From Lepisosteus oculatus (taxonomy: Eukaryota; Chordata; Actinopteri; Semionotiformes; Lepisosteidae): 64,000 nt of DNA. Shown one piece after another: positions 23,601 to 34,935 of this stretch (position 1 is its first letter; the number at the start of each line of letters is the position of its first letter). A model generated the notes under the pieces. The model saw only the letters and a program-made list of their open reading frames with translations, did no database searches and was not told the DNA's origin. The stretch spans positions 1,002,001 to 1,066,000 of the forward strand of contig NC_090723.1 of NCBI RefSeq assembly GCF_040954835.1. The letters run 5' to 3'. Position numbers and translations under genes: made by a program.

Positions 23601-26600
23601 TTGTTACTTGTAGACTGAGGAAGGTGTGTGTGCGATCAGTGCACCCTTTCCAGATTTAAAATATGTTCTCAGTACTTTCTCAAGATGAAAGATGAGTCCC
23701 AGTTAAAGAGCACTGTCTGCCATCTAGCTGCCACAGTAGAGTAAATTCTCCCTGCGTTAACGCACAGAAGAGAGAGAAATGGCCTGTGCTCACATCAGTT
23801 AGTCTGGGTCCCGCTGCAGGGATGTAGTTCCAGGTTCAACCCCTAGCTTTACCACTGTCCTGCTGTGTCAGCCTCAACTTTTGCTTAAGAAGAATGAGGC
23901 AATACAAAGAAAGTTAGAATTTCAGAACCTTTCTTTGGGCTGTTTGGGTAATTAGAAGTTAATTGATCCTGTGACCTTGCCCAGCCTTGTCTTGAAGGAA
24001 ACCAAGATATCGTCTTCAACCTCGTGGCTGGATGGTAGCCTGTTCCATACTCCCACAATCCTCTGCCTCCTGTTCTCTGTTTTCACTGCACTTTCAAATA
24101 GTTTCCTCTTACGTTCTCCATAAAAGTCTTTTGTGAGGAACTTTGCAGCTGTTGATGGTTCTTTCACCACTAAGTTTCCGTGAATCACTTTGAATGAACA
24201 GCATATGACTACAGTGTTATTCAGTTGGATCATCATTGAATCATCCACGAAAGCCTGCTCTCTTAAATGCTGAATACTTTATGGTATACAGGTTTCTTAT
24301 TTGGCTACAAAAGTCCATGCAGAACTTTGAAACTGCGAACAGAGGCTTCTAATAAACATATTTTTCCTCCACAAAATTGTTTTAGCAGTTGCTTGCAGAT
24401 CAGGGGTTCCCAGCATTGCTCCTACTTTGGTTTTTCTTCAGTTAAGTCCTTGATCAAAGGATAATTAATTACTGTTTCCTACTTGAGGTTGATTTTTAAG
24501 TTTGCTTTCAGTTCCTAAAACTTTTGTTACTTTTGATACTTTTTGGGATTTGTAACCCTGTATCAATTGTATAGTTAACGTGAGAAAGCGGACCGAAGCC
24601 AGCTGTGTGCTGGGCTGGTTCTGGTTCTGCCGTGGCCGACCCTGGGCTCGCTCAGGAAGGTCTGCCTGGGAGAGATGAAGTAAGAAAGGGGGGGCAGGAG
24701 CCTTGTCCGACTGCTGTCAAGTCTTCCATGTCTGCTGAAGGAAACGGGCGGAATGAGAGTTTTTGTTCCTTGTGTTTTGCTGCAGTCCATGATGTTGGAT
24801 GGGGATGGAGGTAGCCTGTCTCCAAGCTCCAAACCCCACATTTGTGATAATTGCAATGCAGCATTCAGGAGTTCCTATCACTTGCGGAGGCATGTGCTTA
24901 TCCACACAGGTGAGTGACTTCATGTTGTGTGCTTTATGTGACAAGTGGGGCCTTGGTGTTTCTGGTTGTAATTTTTCAATTAGAGTAATTTAAGGTGGCA
25001 GTGAGTAGAAGTGGCACTTCTCCCGAGATGCACAGGCGTGCCATGAACGTCAGTGTTTCTTTGTGTGAGCACTTTGTGAGTGTGCGGTCATATTGCTGTC
25101 ATGTAATCTCCAGAAATCAGGGCCCTTAGTAACTGTTATAGCAGCTCTTTGGTCTCTGATCAAGACTTGGCCATTCATACCTTTGCGATTGTTTTTCGTT
25201 CCTTAACATGAGCAGATCTGTGTTTTTGTGTGGCTTTTATAAAATGCAGATCAGGTTCATCAAGAGCTCTCGCTTTCTGTTTGACCATGTTGAATGTTAC
25301 CTTTTCTCCTTTAAAAATCAATAAGGAAAAACTATCTTGACTTCTGAAGTAGTTTGCGCAGTCCTGTGTGTCAGGAGGAGCAGAGTGGGTTTTAAAGGGT
25401 TGAAAGTGGAACAGCGCCAGTGCTGTCAGAAGCTCCCAGTTCTTACCAGCTGGCTGTCCTTTCCCTTGTGGTCCAGGAGAGCGGCCGTTCCGCTGCGCCC
25501 AGTGCAACATGAGCTTCATCCAGAAGTATCTTCTGCAGCGCCATGAGAAGATCCACAGTGGTAAGCCTGATCTTTTGGGAGTATCTCACTGTTCCGAGTG
25601 TTGTGCTTTAGTTTTGGCTGGAGGAGGCTTTTACAAGGTTGGGAATAGCTTGATGAGAAGGAGAATGGAATATTTTTCCACTTAAAATTTGGTTTAAGTG
25701 CTCTGGCATTGAAAAGAGGTGGATCTGACTTTACACAGGAGTAGAATTCCTTAATGTTTCCGCTGTCTTTGCTAAGATCTACCTTGTTCTTACCGTGTCT
25801 TAAAATGTAGTTTTCAAGTTTATTTCCACATAGGATTGGCGCTCTCTGCAGAAGCTTTTGACTCTCCTGATGCTCTGGGTTTGGCGTCTTTCGTCAGAGC
25901 TCAGGTCATGCTGTGCATTAAAAATCAGAGCCGTGCCAGGCAAGCTTGGAGCCCGAGTGGAAAAGAATATGGACACCTTAGGTGCTAGAATCAAACCCAG
26001 TATCCTGGTGCATTAAATGTGCAGAATATCTGTGTTGACTCTTGAGTGGTTTTGCTGACTGCTTGTCTCCCCCTGCCTTCTCTGCTCAGATCAGATCACT
26101 TTATTAGCCATATTCAATTTCTTGTATTAGGAATTTGTCTTTTTTTCGCATGCCCCAATGTGCTCTCCATGAGACACACAGACAGGGAGAGAAGCTTGGG
26201 GTCAGAGCGCAGGGTCAGCCATTTCTACAGCACCCCTGGAGCAGTTGGGGTTAAGAGCCTTGCTCAGGGGCCCAGCGGAGTAGGATTCCTTTGCCGGCCG
26301 CGGGATGCGATCCGACAACCTTTCAGTCACAGGCGCAGATCCTTAGCCATAGAGCCAGAGCACCACCCGAGTCCGGGTTTGGTGCCTGTTTAGGGTTTAG
26401 TGCTGCACAGAGGCACACTGTATAAACTTCTGTGCTGTGTTGCCTCGCTGCAGGAGAGAAGCCGTTCAGCTGTGACCAGTGCAACATGAGGTTCATTCAG
26501 AAGTACCACATGGAGAGACACAAGAGGACTCACAGTGGAGAGAAGCCATATAAATGTGACACCTGCCAACAGGTAATAACTCATGGGAATTGTACTGGGG

Positions 26601-29600
26601 GTGTGTTCAATACTGTGGGATCTTCAGGCCTGTTCATTCTTAAACCAGAACCCTGTCAATGTGATCCTGCTGCCTCTGGTTCTAAAAATGACAATTCAGC
26701 TGGAAAACCAAAGTCTTAATTGCTTTAATAATCTAAAGGAGTCACACTTACCCCTCCTCAATATATTGTAAATATATTTCCCAGAAATGGGAAAGGGGCA
26801 GGCCTGACTTTGCAATGCAGCAGACAGGTGCACTGGAGGAGGTTGGTAGTGTATTTATCAAAACACTGTGGCTCTAGACGTTATTTGCTGTCTTGTAGAG
26901 AACCAGTGCATTCCTGTGCATGAGCACACAGCTTGTCACCTGTCATTCACCCTACGTGAAGATCCAGGAGTAAATCTGAATCACTCAGTGCTGTCTGTAT
27001 CTGTACCCCGCTCTCTGATCAAGCTGAATTTCCCTCACCAAGGGCTGAGCCTGTGATTTTCTAGCGTGCTAATTCCACCTGTTCTTCCCCAGTTAGAGGA
27101 GGGTCCTACAGTGAGATCCACTCTTGGTGACTTTCTGATTTTGTCATGTGAAAAGGCAGGTGTTTCCTTCAGCAATGCTTTTATTGTTTCGTGCTGGTTT
27201 TTTTGCTACTCTGCTTCAGCTCCAGTCTGTGCAGTAGGAATGTGACTGCAAAATATAAAGATGTTGACCCTTTCGGGAAACCAGTATTGTGTCAGTGTGT
27301 GTATACATGTAATTAGAGATCATAGGTATGAGGCTCTGAACATCTGAGGAGCTCTGTTTTAGCTGATGTACGGAATGTTAAAACTGGAGTTTAAATCTTT
27401 TTAAATGCGCTCCTGTGTAGCTGTTTTGTAACTGCAGTGAGCCACAGCTGAGTCTTCTCCTGTTTGTAAACTTGTGGATCCGATTTGGAATGCCCTTGCA
27501 GGTGGGGCGCTCCATCACATTTGGCTTAGCTCAGGGCTAGAAAGACATCAACAGAGGTGAACACTTTGACTCCAGTCAGGAGTTTGTGCAGGAGTTTGTG
27601 GTGCTCATTCTGCAGGGTGTGTGGGACCTGGAGAACAGTCCTGGCACTGAGCGGGGCCGGCTGAGCATTGCACAAGCATCTGAAAATGTGCTCAACTGTA
27701 ATGCCTTTTAAGATGGCTTGTACCTTTAATGCAGGAGAATATACAGCGCACTTTACACTGCAATAACAAGCAATAGAAATAATAATCGAAACATTAACAT
27801 CAATCTATTGGTATTTGATTGAAAGGTTTTCTATTATCTCATTCATTTTAACTTGATGGCAGAGCAGAAGTTCCACGGAATCAAGGGGGTTTCTCTGCTC
27901 TTCCTCAGGAGCGGCTCCGTGCAGCTCCGCCGCTCTCCGGCCAGTCCGGTTGGAAGGACTTGGGTGCTCCTGCTCTCTGCTGGGTTGCCTTTGACAACTG
28001 TGTGAGGTTCCTGCAATTGAGCTTCACTGGTGACGCAGTTTCACAGTTTGTTGGGTGCTCTCCTTAGTACAGTAGTGCTCTGCATTGTCTCTTATCTTCA
28101 GCTCAGACAGATTTAGACTTGGGTCTAGTTGTTTCCCTCGCTGATGCTGGTTATGATAGCAGCTATTTTTAGCTTTCAATACTCATTAGTACACATCTGC
28201 ATGCTTCAAGATATTACAGTCTGCAATAGTTCTGGAACTGAGCTTCAATCTTCCTATTTTTCTTTTTCAAAAAAAGTTCATCACACTTTGAATTCCATGC
28301 TATCTTGCTCTGTACACAATTGCAATAAGATGTCCCATGGGAGGGGAAAAAAAAATATTTCAGTGGTATTAGTCTTTTTTTAACTTTCTTAGCAGCAATT
28401 TCAATACATAATGGCAGTTGAACAGCCAGCTGACAACGGGCTTCAGACAAACTTTACTCTAGGCTGAGGCTGCTGTGGGTAGGCAGTGAGCAAAGGTACC
28501 CAACTACCCAACTCAGCACACCCTTTTATTGGTATATTTTCTGAGCCACAGGGATTGTAATACATCTTTGCAAAGGTAATTCAGAAGTGCTTCGTTGTAG
28601 GATTTTGTTGTGTGGTTTCATCCAGTACACCCTGCTTACTTAGCAATATGCTGACTCATAGCAATAAGGGGCTTATTCAGGAGGGAACTATGAGTCACAG
28701 CTCCTTTCGTAGGGGACACAAGAAGTCACAGCACAGATCAGAGAGGTTTTGAAATGAGTTTTATTATATGAACAATGCCATTTCCCGGAGAGCACCCACA
28801 CAAAGTGCGTCCTCCTGTGGTGCCCTGTATTCAGGCTGTTTCAGGGGGGTGGTAGTGCGAATCCTGTCCCAGGCACTCGAGTCTCACCATGAGTGAGTGT
28901 TTAGAGGTGATCGTCGAATGTGCACCAGGATTCCTGTACATGGATTTTTCCACATATGGCACAATGGCTGTTTTTGATAAGGCTGTCCCACCTTTCAGTT
29001 ATTCTTGAACTGTCTGCCAAGAGTAAATTTGCAATGACGGACACAGGAGGTGGGGTTCTGCGGTTTTGTCTTCTCTTGATGGCCATTTGCGGTGAGAATC
29101 TCGCCATTTTCACACGCGTGTTTTTCTCTCCTTCCCCCCCACAGTATTTTTCCAGGACCGATCGATTATTAAAGCACAAAAGAACCTGTGGAGAAGCCAT
29201 AAAGAAAGGAATGGACGCCGGGACCTCGGAGCAGGGGGGCGCCGAGATCGGACAGGGCAGCTACGCAATCACTCAGGGAAACACAAGTGCTTCCGGCCGC
29301 AAAAAGGGCAAATCCAAAAACTCTTCCGGCGAGGCCGGCGAACGGAAAAAGAAGAAGGGGAGCGAAGCGCAGATGCCAAGTAACCTTAACCTGCAGGACT
29401 ACGCCGTTGAAATTCCCATTGTGTCTTCGAGTAACAGTATGCCAGGCACCAGTATGCACAGCCAGCAGGCCCGAGCGCCCAAGCTCGTCTTCAAGAAAGT
29501 CAGCCGGAAGAACCCGGAGAAGAACGAGCTGTCCCTGGGGGACTCCCCAGCGGACCTGGTCGGGCAGAAGCTGCTGTCGGACAAGCCGGGGTCCCTGGAC

Positions 29601-30770
29601 CTCGCTAGCAGCTCGGGGATGGACAACATGAGCCTCCTGCAGGGCTCGGGTTCGAAGCAAGGCCCGACGAGTAGCAGCAACTACGACGATGCCATGCAGT
29701 TTCTGAAGAAGCGCCGCTACCTGCAGGCCGCTGGCGGCGCCGCCGACTACGGGGTGAGCGTGGGGCACCTGCCCTCCCAGCAGACTGTCATTCAGGGTGT
29801 GGTGACCGGCGTCATGGACAGCGACGCCCCCCCGCTGAACCTCCTGGACTCCTCCCCCATGAATGTGGACATCAAGCACGACAAGTCCGGCATCCCCGAC
29901 GAGGTGCTGCAGAGCCTGCTGGACCACTACTCCCAGAAGCCCGACGGCGCCCACGAGGTGCCCTTCGACCTCGCCGACCAGCACGTGGACATCCACCCCT
30001 CCGGGGACAGCGCCGAGATCGTGGCCGAGGACTCGCCCTCCTCCTCGGGCGACAAGGCCGTCATCATGCACGAGTACTCCAAGTTCCTGCTGCAGGCCCT
30101 GGAGCGGACCAGCCACAACAGCAGCTTCGCCCTGGGCCCCGGCGGGCCCTTCTCCAGCCTCTCGGCCAGCACGCACCCCGGCAGCACCTTGTTCTCCGAC
30201 AAGCACGTCTACACCACACCGGCCCTGGAGTGCGGCTTCAGCCAGTCCCTGACCTCCGTGCTGCCCGCCGCCCTGCCAAAGTCCCACTTCGGGATGCTGG
30301 CCGTCGCCTCGCAGCCCAGCTTCCACCTGGGCGGCCTGGACACCGCCCACCAGCAGCTCACCCCGTCCCAGGAGCTGACCGAGCAGCTGGAGCAGCAGCA
30401 GAAGAACATGGAGCACTCCCCCACCTTCCAGATGACGCCCCAAGACCTGGGGGGTCAGAAGGATCAGGCCAAGAACCCCCCGTCCGGCTACCAGCTGTCT
30501 GGGCAGGACCTGGCCTCCCAGATCGACCCCTCCAAGGGGATCGACCTCCGAGCCACCTACCAGATCGAGAACTTCGCCCAGGCCTTCGGGTCCCAGTTCA
30601 AGTCGGGCAGCAGAGTGCCACTGGCCTTCAGCACTAACTCTAGCGGAGAGGTTGACCACAGAATACGGACTCCCGTCTCAGAATTCTCAGGGTATACTAG
30701 TTTGTTGGCCGACGTAAATGAGCCAGTTAGTACAGGAGCAAAGACCCCAACAAGCCAAAGTTACAGGTAA
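20283..30770 (+). CDS. znf281: Zinc finger protein 281 (ZBP-99), complete, six coding exons, 807 aa
   Basis: GC-box-binding C2H2 transcription factor of the nucleus; in mammals it represses or activates genes in pluripotency and epithelial-mesenchymal transition. Coding exons 20283-20639, 23031-23144, 24786-24909, 25477-25560, 26454-26572 and 29145-30770 all have GT-AG borders and join in phases 0,0,1,1,0 without a stop, giving 807 residues (human 895). Order: N-terminal motif 20-39; basic segment about 135-157; fingers 177-197, 205-225, 233-253 and a C2HC fourth finger 261-281 (C261, C264, H277, C281); then a long disordered tail with family blocks [15 protein letters not shown] (from 445), [15 protein letters not shown] (about 515), [20 protein letters not shown] (738 on) and the exact family ending KTPTSQSYR. 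These C-terminal blocks match ZNF281 better than ZNF148. The start was chosen because it matches the family and has a good Kozak context. Regulation: two leader uORFs and a 3' UTR miR-34 site. Oddity: the coding region is split, unlike my recollection of the mammalian gene. Confidence 0.95.
20640..23030 (+). other. znf281: znf281 intron 2
   Basis: About 2.4 kb between GTGAGT and cttccaacag. AT-rich. I see no coding exon or recognisable repeat body. Confidence 0.8.
23031..23144 (+). other. znf281: znf281 exon 3 (codons 120-157), basic segment
   Basis: Acceptor cttccaacag|CTGTCAGG; donor TCGAAG|GTATGG. 114 bp, phase 0 on both sides, so it can be skipped without a frameshift. It encodes a Lys/Arg-rich stretch ([19 protein letters not shown]) matching the human 'KAKRPKPESQGIKAKRKPS' region before the fingers. 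This looks like a nuclear localisation signal. Confidence 0.88.
23145..24785 (+). other. znf281: znf281 intron 3
   Basis: 1.64 kb between GTATGG and tttgctgcag. Holds a reverse-oriented LINE remnant (23950-24250). Otherwise no feature seen. Confidence 0.8.
23950..24250 (-). repeat. CR1/L2-like LINE 3' remnant
   Basis: The minus strand encodes '[20 protein letters not shown]' and then '[11 protein letters not shown]', the typical C-terminal end of fish CR1/L2-like reverse-transcriptase ORFs (..RVVGVWNSLPSHVVEA...FK..L..). About 98 codons remain open in this copy, but they cover only the terminal part. Confidence 0.75.
24786..24909 (+). other. znf281: znf281 exon 4, zinc finger 1
   Basis: Acceptor tttgctgcag|TCCATG; donor CACACAG|GTGAGT. 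124 bp, ends in phase 1. Encodes [10 protein letters not shown] and the first C2H2 finger, [20 protein letters not shown] + H, nearly identical to human ZNF281. Codon use is AT-richer than in the first and last coding exons. Confidence 0.95.
25477..25560 (+). other. znf281: znf281 exon 5, zinc finger 2
   Basis: Acceptor tgtggtccag|GAGAGCGG; donor CACAGTG|GTAAGC. 84 bp, phase 1 to 1. Encodes [20 protein letters not shown] and RHEKIH. Exactly one finger plus its linker. Confidence 0.95.
25561..26453 (+). other. znf281: znf281 intron 5
   Basis: 0.9 kb between GTAAGC and cctcgctgcag. Holds a SINE-like piece with a B-box (about 25830-26010, 'gaatcaaacccagtatcctg') and a fish mid-repetitive element (26097-26378). 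Confidence 0.8.
26097..26378 (-). repeat. Fish mid-repetitive element with tRNA-like end
   Basis: 'cactttattagccatattca' start, central 'cagcacccctggagcagttg' and 'gggttaagagccttgctcag', and an end with 'atccttagccatagagccag', which on the minus strand looks like a tRNA A-box head. I recognise the type from many fish genomes but cannot name the family. Confidence 0.65.
26454..26572 (+). other. znf281: znf281 exon 6, zinc finger 3 and first half of finger 4
   Basis: Acceptor cctcgctgcag|GAGAGAAG; donor CAACAG|GTAATA. 119 bp, phase 1 to 0. Encodes [20 protein letters not shown] + H and '[11 protein letters not shown]'. Finger 4 is therefore split after its second Cys by intron 6. Confidence 0.95.
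26573..29144 (+). other. znf281: znf281 intron 6
   Basis: 2.57 kb between GTAATA and the acceptor tccttccccccccacag. No exon or recognisable repeat body found. The long open frame that enters the last exon from 28920 is chance read-through and not an alternative start I would support. Confidence 0.8.
29145..30770 (+). other. znf281: znf281 exon 7: end of finger 4, whole C-terminal region, stop
   Basis: Acceptor tccttccccccccacag|TATTTTTCC. 541 codons plus TAA (30768-30770). Starts [20 protein letters not shown], which completes the C2HC finger. The middle of the exon (about 29400-30620) is strikingly GC-rich at third positions, while both ends are AT-richer. Confidence 0.95.
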
Positions 30771-30850
30771 GGTCTTAGGTGCGACCTGGTTGGAGGTTGT
30801 TTTTGTTTTTCTTTTTTTATGTTTTAAGTAAAGTTATGTTTTAATTATTA

Positions 30851-30858
30851 CACTGCCA
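30851..30858 (+). promoter_or_regulatory. znf281: miR-34 8-mer seed match in znf281 3' UTR
   Basis: CACTGCCA, the perfect 8-mer target of miR-34/449 seed, 81 bases after the stop codon. Human ZNF281 is an established miR-34a target, so this site is likely functional. Confidence 0.6.
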
Positions 30859-33047
30859 TTAGAATGTTTCTACAAAAGTCCTACCAGGAATGGTGTATGT
30901 GACGTCCTTCCAATGCAATTTTTTTTATTCTTTTTTTTTAAATTGTACGTAGTCAGTTTTATTCATATTAGCGTAATGATGATAGGTCAGATTGTAAAAT
31001 GAATTTTAAGCAAAATTAGGGTAGCTGAGGACTGGCTTAATTATTTTTCCATCGACTTCTGTGTTTTAGCAATCAAACTTTACAATTGTACAAAATAATA
31101 AACTTGTGGCAGGGAATAGCCCAGATTTGAAATAGCAAAAAAAGATATCGTCTGTTACATGGATATTAAGTATTACTCAGGAAAATAATGACGAGTGTAA
31201 TAAGGAGAGTTTATGAAGTGCAGCATGCACTCTGTTAGAGATCTAGGTTTCGACCACAGGAAAAAAGTAGCTTCAGTTCTTATTCCTTTTAGAAATGAGT
31301 GCAAAAGTAATGAACCTGCTTCCTGTGCAGTTACACTGATAACACTTTTCCCTTAGATTCTGGTACTTTTTGTTTGATGTGAAACGCCCAGTTTCTGTCA
31401 GTAAGGGCCCATATATATTTATATGAAACGGATCAGCTGTTCTGGGGCACTACAAAGCGAGAGGCGTTTTAGAAGGACATTTGTTAGCCTGTTGAAAAGA
31501 GAAGGCTCATGTTGGGCTCCGAGTCTCGGGAATCCCGGCACGCGTGTTGCAGTACGGATTGCGTACTGGGGTTCTGAGTCATTGTTTGCATGAGTGCCTC
31601 CATTTGCAAAGTTATTAGCGTAGCCCGGCCAGCAGCGGTGCCCTCCCCGGGGCCTGTAGTTAGAAGTCCTAGCATCACTGTAGCAGTAGTGTAGGGGTGA
31701 CTCTGGGTGTGCTGTATGCCTGCCTAGCACATGCGGGGTGTTATTGTCGTAAGGTGAAGTGGCACGCTCTGATGGCTGGCTCATGTCTTTTCTATAGGAA
31801 TCTGATAAGCACTTTTAATACCTAGTCACGAAATAACAAGAAACACCAGTTAGATTGCAGACAAACACAAGGGAACTGACCTGTGGCTAGAGGTGATTGT
31901 TTTGTATTGACCGAAGATCTTGTACTGGGAACAGGACGGGGGTTATTTCATAAACTCGCCAGGTTTCTGGGTGTTTATCATGAGCGCCGTGTGAGCGAAT
32001 CTGTGGATGCCGATGACCTCTTTTGGACAGTATTGAAGCCGTTCGAACAGAAAAGGGGGCAGAGTGACTCCAGAATTAGACACTTCGAAAGGTGTCCGAC
32101 TTGGTTTTGAATTTTTTTTTTTAAATCCTACCTCTGAAATCATACGTCACATTTCAGATCAAAATTTCCAGCTTCGAGGTCCCCCCTATCCCAGCAGGTA
32201 CCAAGAAGTGAAAAGGGTGAGGTGCAAGATGCTTCAGATGCAAAAAAAAATCACTGGACATAAACCTGTTTACCAAAAAAAAAAGAAACTCATGCCTGAT
32301 AAAGAAGTGTTATTTCTACAACTGAATTTTTGCAAAAAAAAAATGATTGCGCTGTCTTCCGTGCTATTTATTAACTGTCCTGGAATGGCAGAGGGGGTTG
32401 ATATTTGTGTTTTTTTGGGGGTCCTATGTGATTGAGCCCTTTAAAAGGAGCGGAGAAAAAAAGACTGCAAGACTTGTCATATCATAGGGAACAGAAACTG
32501 ACCACTCAAAAGAGGCGCTATGTTTTAAATTAGAATTGACCTTTATATACCTCATATCACTGTTTAAACGTAACCAGGGACACATGTATTCATGTATGTA
32601 GCGGAGATGCTATAGTGTGTATTAACCATATTGTATAACCATATTACATCTTTTTATGTAAACAGTGTTTACAAAATGTGGAGAAAAAGTTTTTGTTTTG
32701 CTCTGTAAAGCATTAAAAGCCAGGCAGTGTGCAGTCTCTGTAAGTACCACATTGAATTTGTTACTATGAATTTTTATTTTTTGCCATATTGTGTTTTAAT
32801 ATGATTTAGACAGGTTTCGTTTACAAATATGTATAAAAACACTAAACTGCTTGTTTCTTTCTTTGTTTTAAACTTCAGATCCGCATGGTATAAAAAAGAT
32901 TTTATACAGCTCTTTTCCAGGTGTCTCCATACCAAATTTGTAACAGATGTTTTTTTCTCCCTGTCTATTCTTATTCTTTGTCATCTGTTTTTTTTTTTTG
33001 GTTTGTTTTGGAAGCTTGTGAACTGATTCGCAGGGCTGTACCCATTA

Positions 33048-33053
33048 AATAAA
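33048..33053 (+). terminator. znf281: Likely znf281 poly(A) signal
   Basis: AATAAA followed within 40 bases by an A-rich stretch and then T-rich sequence. A second AATAAA at 33589 followed by T-rich sequence could mark a longer form. One at 31097 could mark a short form. Confidence 0.5.
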
Positions 33054-34589
33054 TCTATAAATGATTAGAAAAAATAATTGTTATCCACACTTCTTGCACA
33101 AACATGAATTTGAGTGCTCAGAAAAACAATGTAGGTATTTGTAAAGGTGAATGTGGGGCAGGGGTTGAGATTTTAGTAGGGCTGTGATTTCTCATTGTCT
33201 TCTATACTAAAGGTGTGCACACACACCATTTTGGGACGGCTGTGATCCTTCCTAACCAATTGTCATCCTACTTGCTTCAGGAGTTTTAACACAGCGGAAT
33301 ATAGCTCTTACAGCTATATACAGATGTTCAGGTAGCACGGTTCTGTGTTCTGTAAAGTCCACTTTTATTAATGGACTTATCCACACTAAATGTTTTCAGT
33401 GGGTTTCTTTTAAGGTTTGCAGGTTACCTCACGCTAAAGACTAAACCTGAGCACAGGGTCATTAATGTGTTTTTTTATCTGCCCTGGGAAAACACTGAAT
33501 AAGCATTTGGTGTATCTTGCCAATTGTTTTGATTTTCAAATTGTACTGGATATGTTTGGTTCTGAGAGTTTCATAACCTTTGCTGTGCAATAAACTTCTG
33601 GCTGTTTAGTTCTTCTTCCACTGTCTACTTCTATAGCACCAGCCAATTTGATGACAACAGTCATGCTTCATGACTTAAGTATAAGGTATATTCTCCAGTT
33701 CAGTGCATGGAGCTGTTTAATTCCGTAAGTGTTTTATATAGCATGCAAAATAGAAGTGTTTCTAAGCATCTTTACTATTTACTTGAAAGAGTCCTTTCGT
33801 GTTTTGCACATTCCAGGAAGAGGTTTTCAAGGAGTTTCGAACTGATGGAATTCCAGGCCCTGTGAAAAGTATTCCCACAGCTGGTTTTCATTCAAAGTGT
33901 CATTTCTGCCTTCTTTCAAGTTCATATCGCACATGTCTGCCAGCTTAGAAGTGCTGGGTGGCCAGAGTGGTTGCTCATTCCTGTTCTCTGCTTGCTGGTT
34001 GCACCGTGTAGATTCGTGCTGATCTGTTGAATTTTTTAGTTTTTTTTTTTCAAGCATGTAACCCGCGTCCCACAGTTTCTTGGCAGGTTGGACTTGGTGA
34101 AAATTTGGAACTTGCCCAGTGGCATTCCTTTCATTCAGGATCTTGAGTGTCCCCCCCAAAAAAGCTTTCTGCTCTGTATTTGAAAGAAATGTCCATTATC
34201 TCAGTTTGTGGTGCATATTTATCTGACTAGAACACTGATAACAGTGATATCGGGTGTCTGCAGTGGTAACGTAATCAGTTTTAATAGGAGCTACTCAATG
34301 ACTCATCACCAACACAGTTCCTCGGTTTGAGGCGAGAGGTACTCTTTTGAAAACATACCAGCTGCAGCTGAAAGCAACAAATCATCATGTTACTGGAGTT
34401 AAGAGACTGAGCTCCGCTAGACTGAAAACAAGAAGACCTTGCAGGAGGAAGAAGAGCCCATTCCTGTGTCTAGCACTCGTCACCCCTTTATCAATACCTC
34501 AGGCTTTGTAAAGAGTGGGGGTGCAGTTCAGTTCTCTTTCCAGAAGAGTTTATAAACTAACTAATAGTAATTTCAAATTCTTACACCTA

Positions 34590-34935
34590 TGTAGTGCTTT
34601 TTTGGAAAGTCTAATCAAAGCGCTTTACAGGTAATGGGGATCCTCTCCACCACCCGCAGTGTGCAGCCCCACCTGGAGGATGCGCCAGTCTGCTCCCCAC
34701 ACACCAGCTCTCAGCGGGCAGGAGAGCAGAGGGATGAAGCCAGTTCAGAGACGGGGGTTATTAGAAGGCCCTGATTGGTGAAGGCCAGGGGGTTACATGT
34801 CTCCCCTGGCTTTATGTCTCATCCGAAGGACGGCACCTGTTTAGAGTATAGTCTCTCCGTCACTATATTGGTGCATTAGGGGGCACACAGGCAGTCCCTG
34901 CTGGTCTTACTAAAACCTCTTCCAGCAGCAGCCTT
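34590..34935 (+). repeat. Fish mid-repetitive element
   Basis: 'acacctatgtagtgcttttt', 'aatcaaagcgctttacaggt', 'tgtctcatccgaaggacggc' and 'aaaacctcttccagcagcag' are the ordered blocks of a repeat I recognise from fish genomes, often ending in a reverse 5S-like segment. Deleted internally and cut at the 3' end here. Confidence 0.7.

Larger units (their letters stand above)
30771..33060 (+). other. znf281: znf281 3' UTR (approximate)
   Basis: AT-rich sequence after the stop, with T-rich runs and possible regulatory sites: a miR-34 8-mer (30851), a let-7-type CTACCTC 7-mer (32128-32134) and a miR-200-type CAGTATT 7-mer (32028-32034). AATAAA at 31097, 33048 and 33589 are possible poly(A) signals. 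I favour 33048 for the long form. A 121-codon open frame on the opposite strand (31419-31784) has no support. Confidence 0.6.

Noticed and set aside
28920..29144. In-frame extension upstream of the znf281 last exon as an alternative first exon
   Set aside because: It begins with a non-ATG codon, lacks promoter features, and is directly followed by an excellent acceptor that completes finger 4.
29169..30659. 496-codon open frame on the minus strand opposite the znf281 last exon
   Set aside because: It mirrors the GC3-rich coding exon. Its Val/Leu/Gly-rich translation has no domain and it shares no splice or promoter signal. It is a shadow.
31419..31784. 121-codon frame antisense to the znf281 3' UTR
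   Set aside because: No recognisable domain or promoter. Worth only a conservation check.
33827..34159. 110-codon minus-strand frame
   Set aside because: Asn/Glu/Lys-rich, no domain recognised, no splice or promoter signals. Could be chance in AT-rich DNA.
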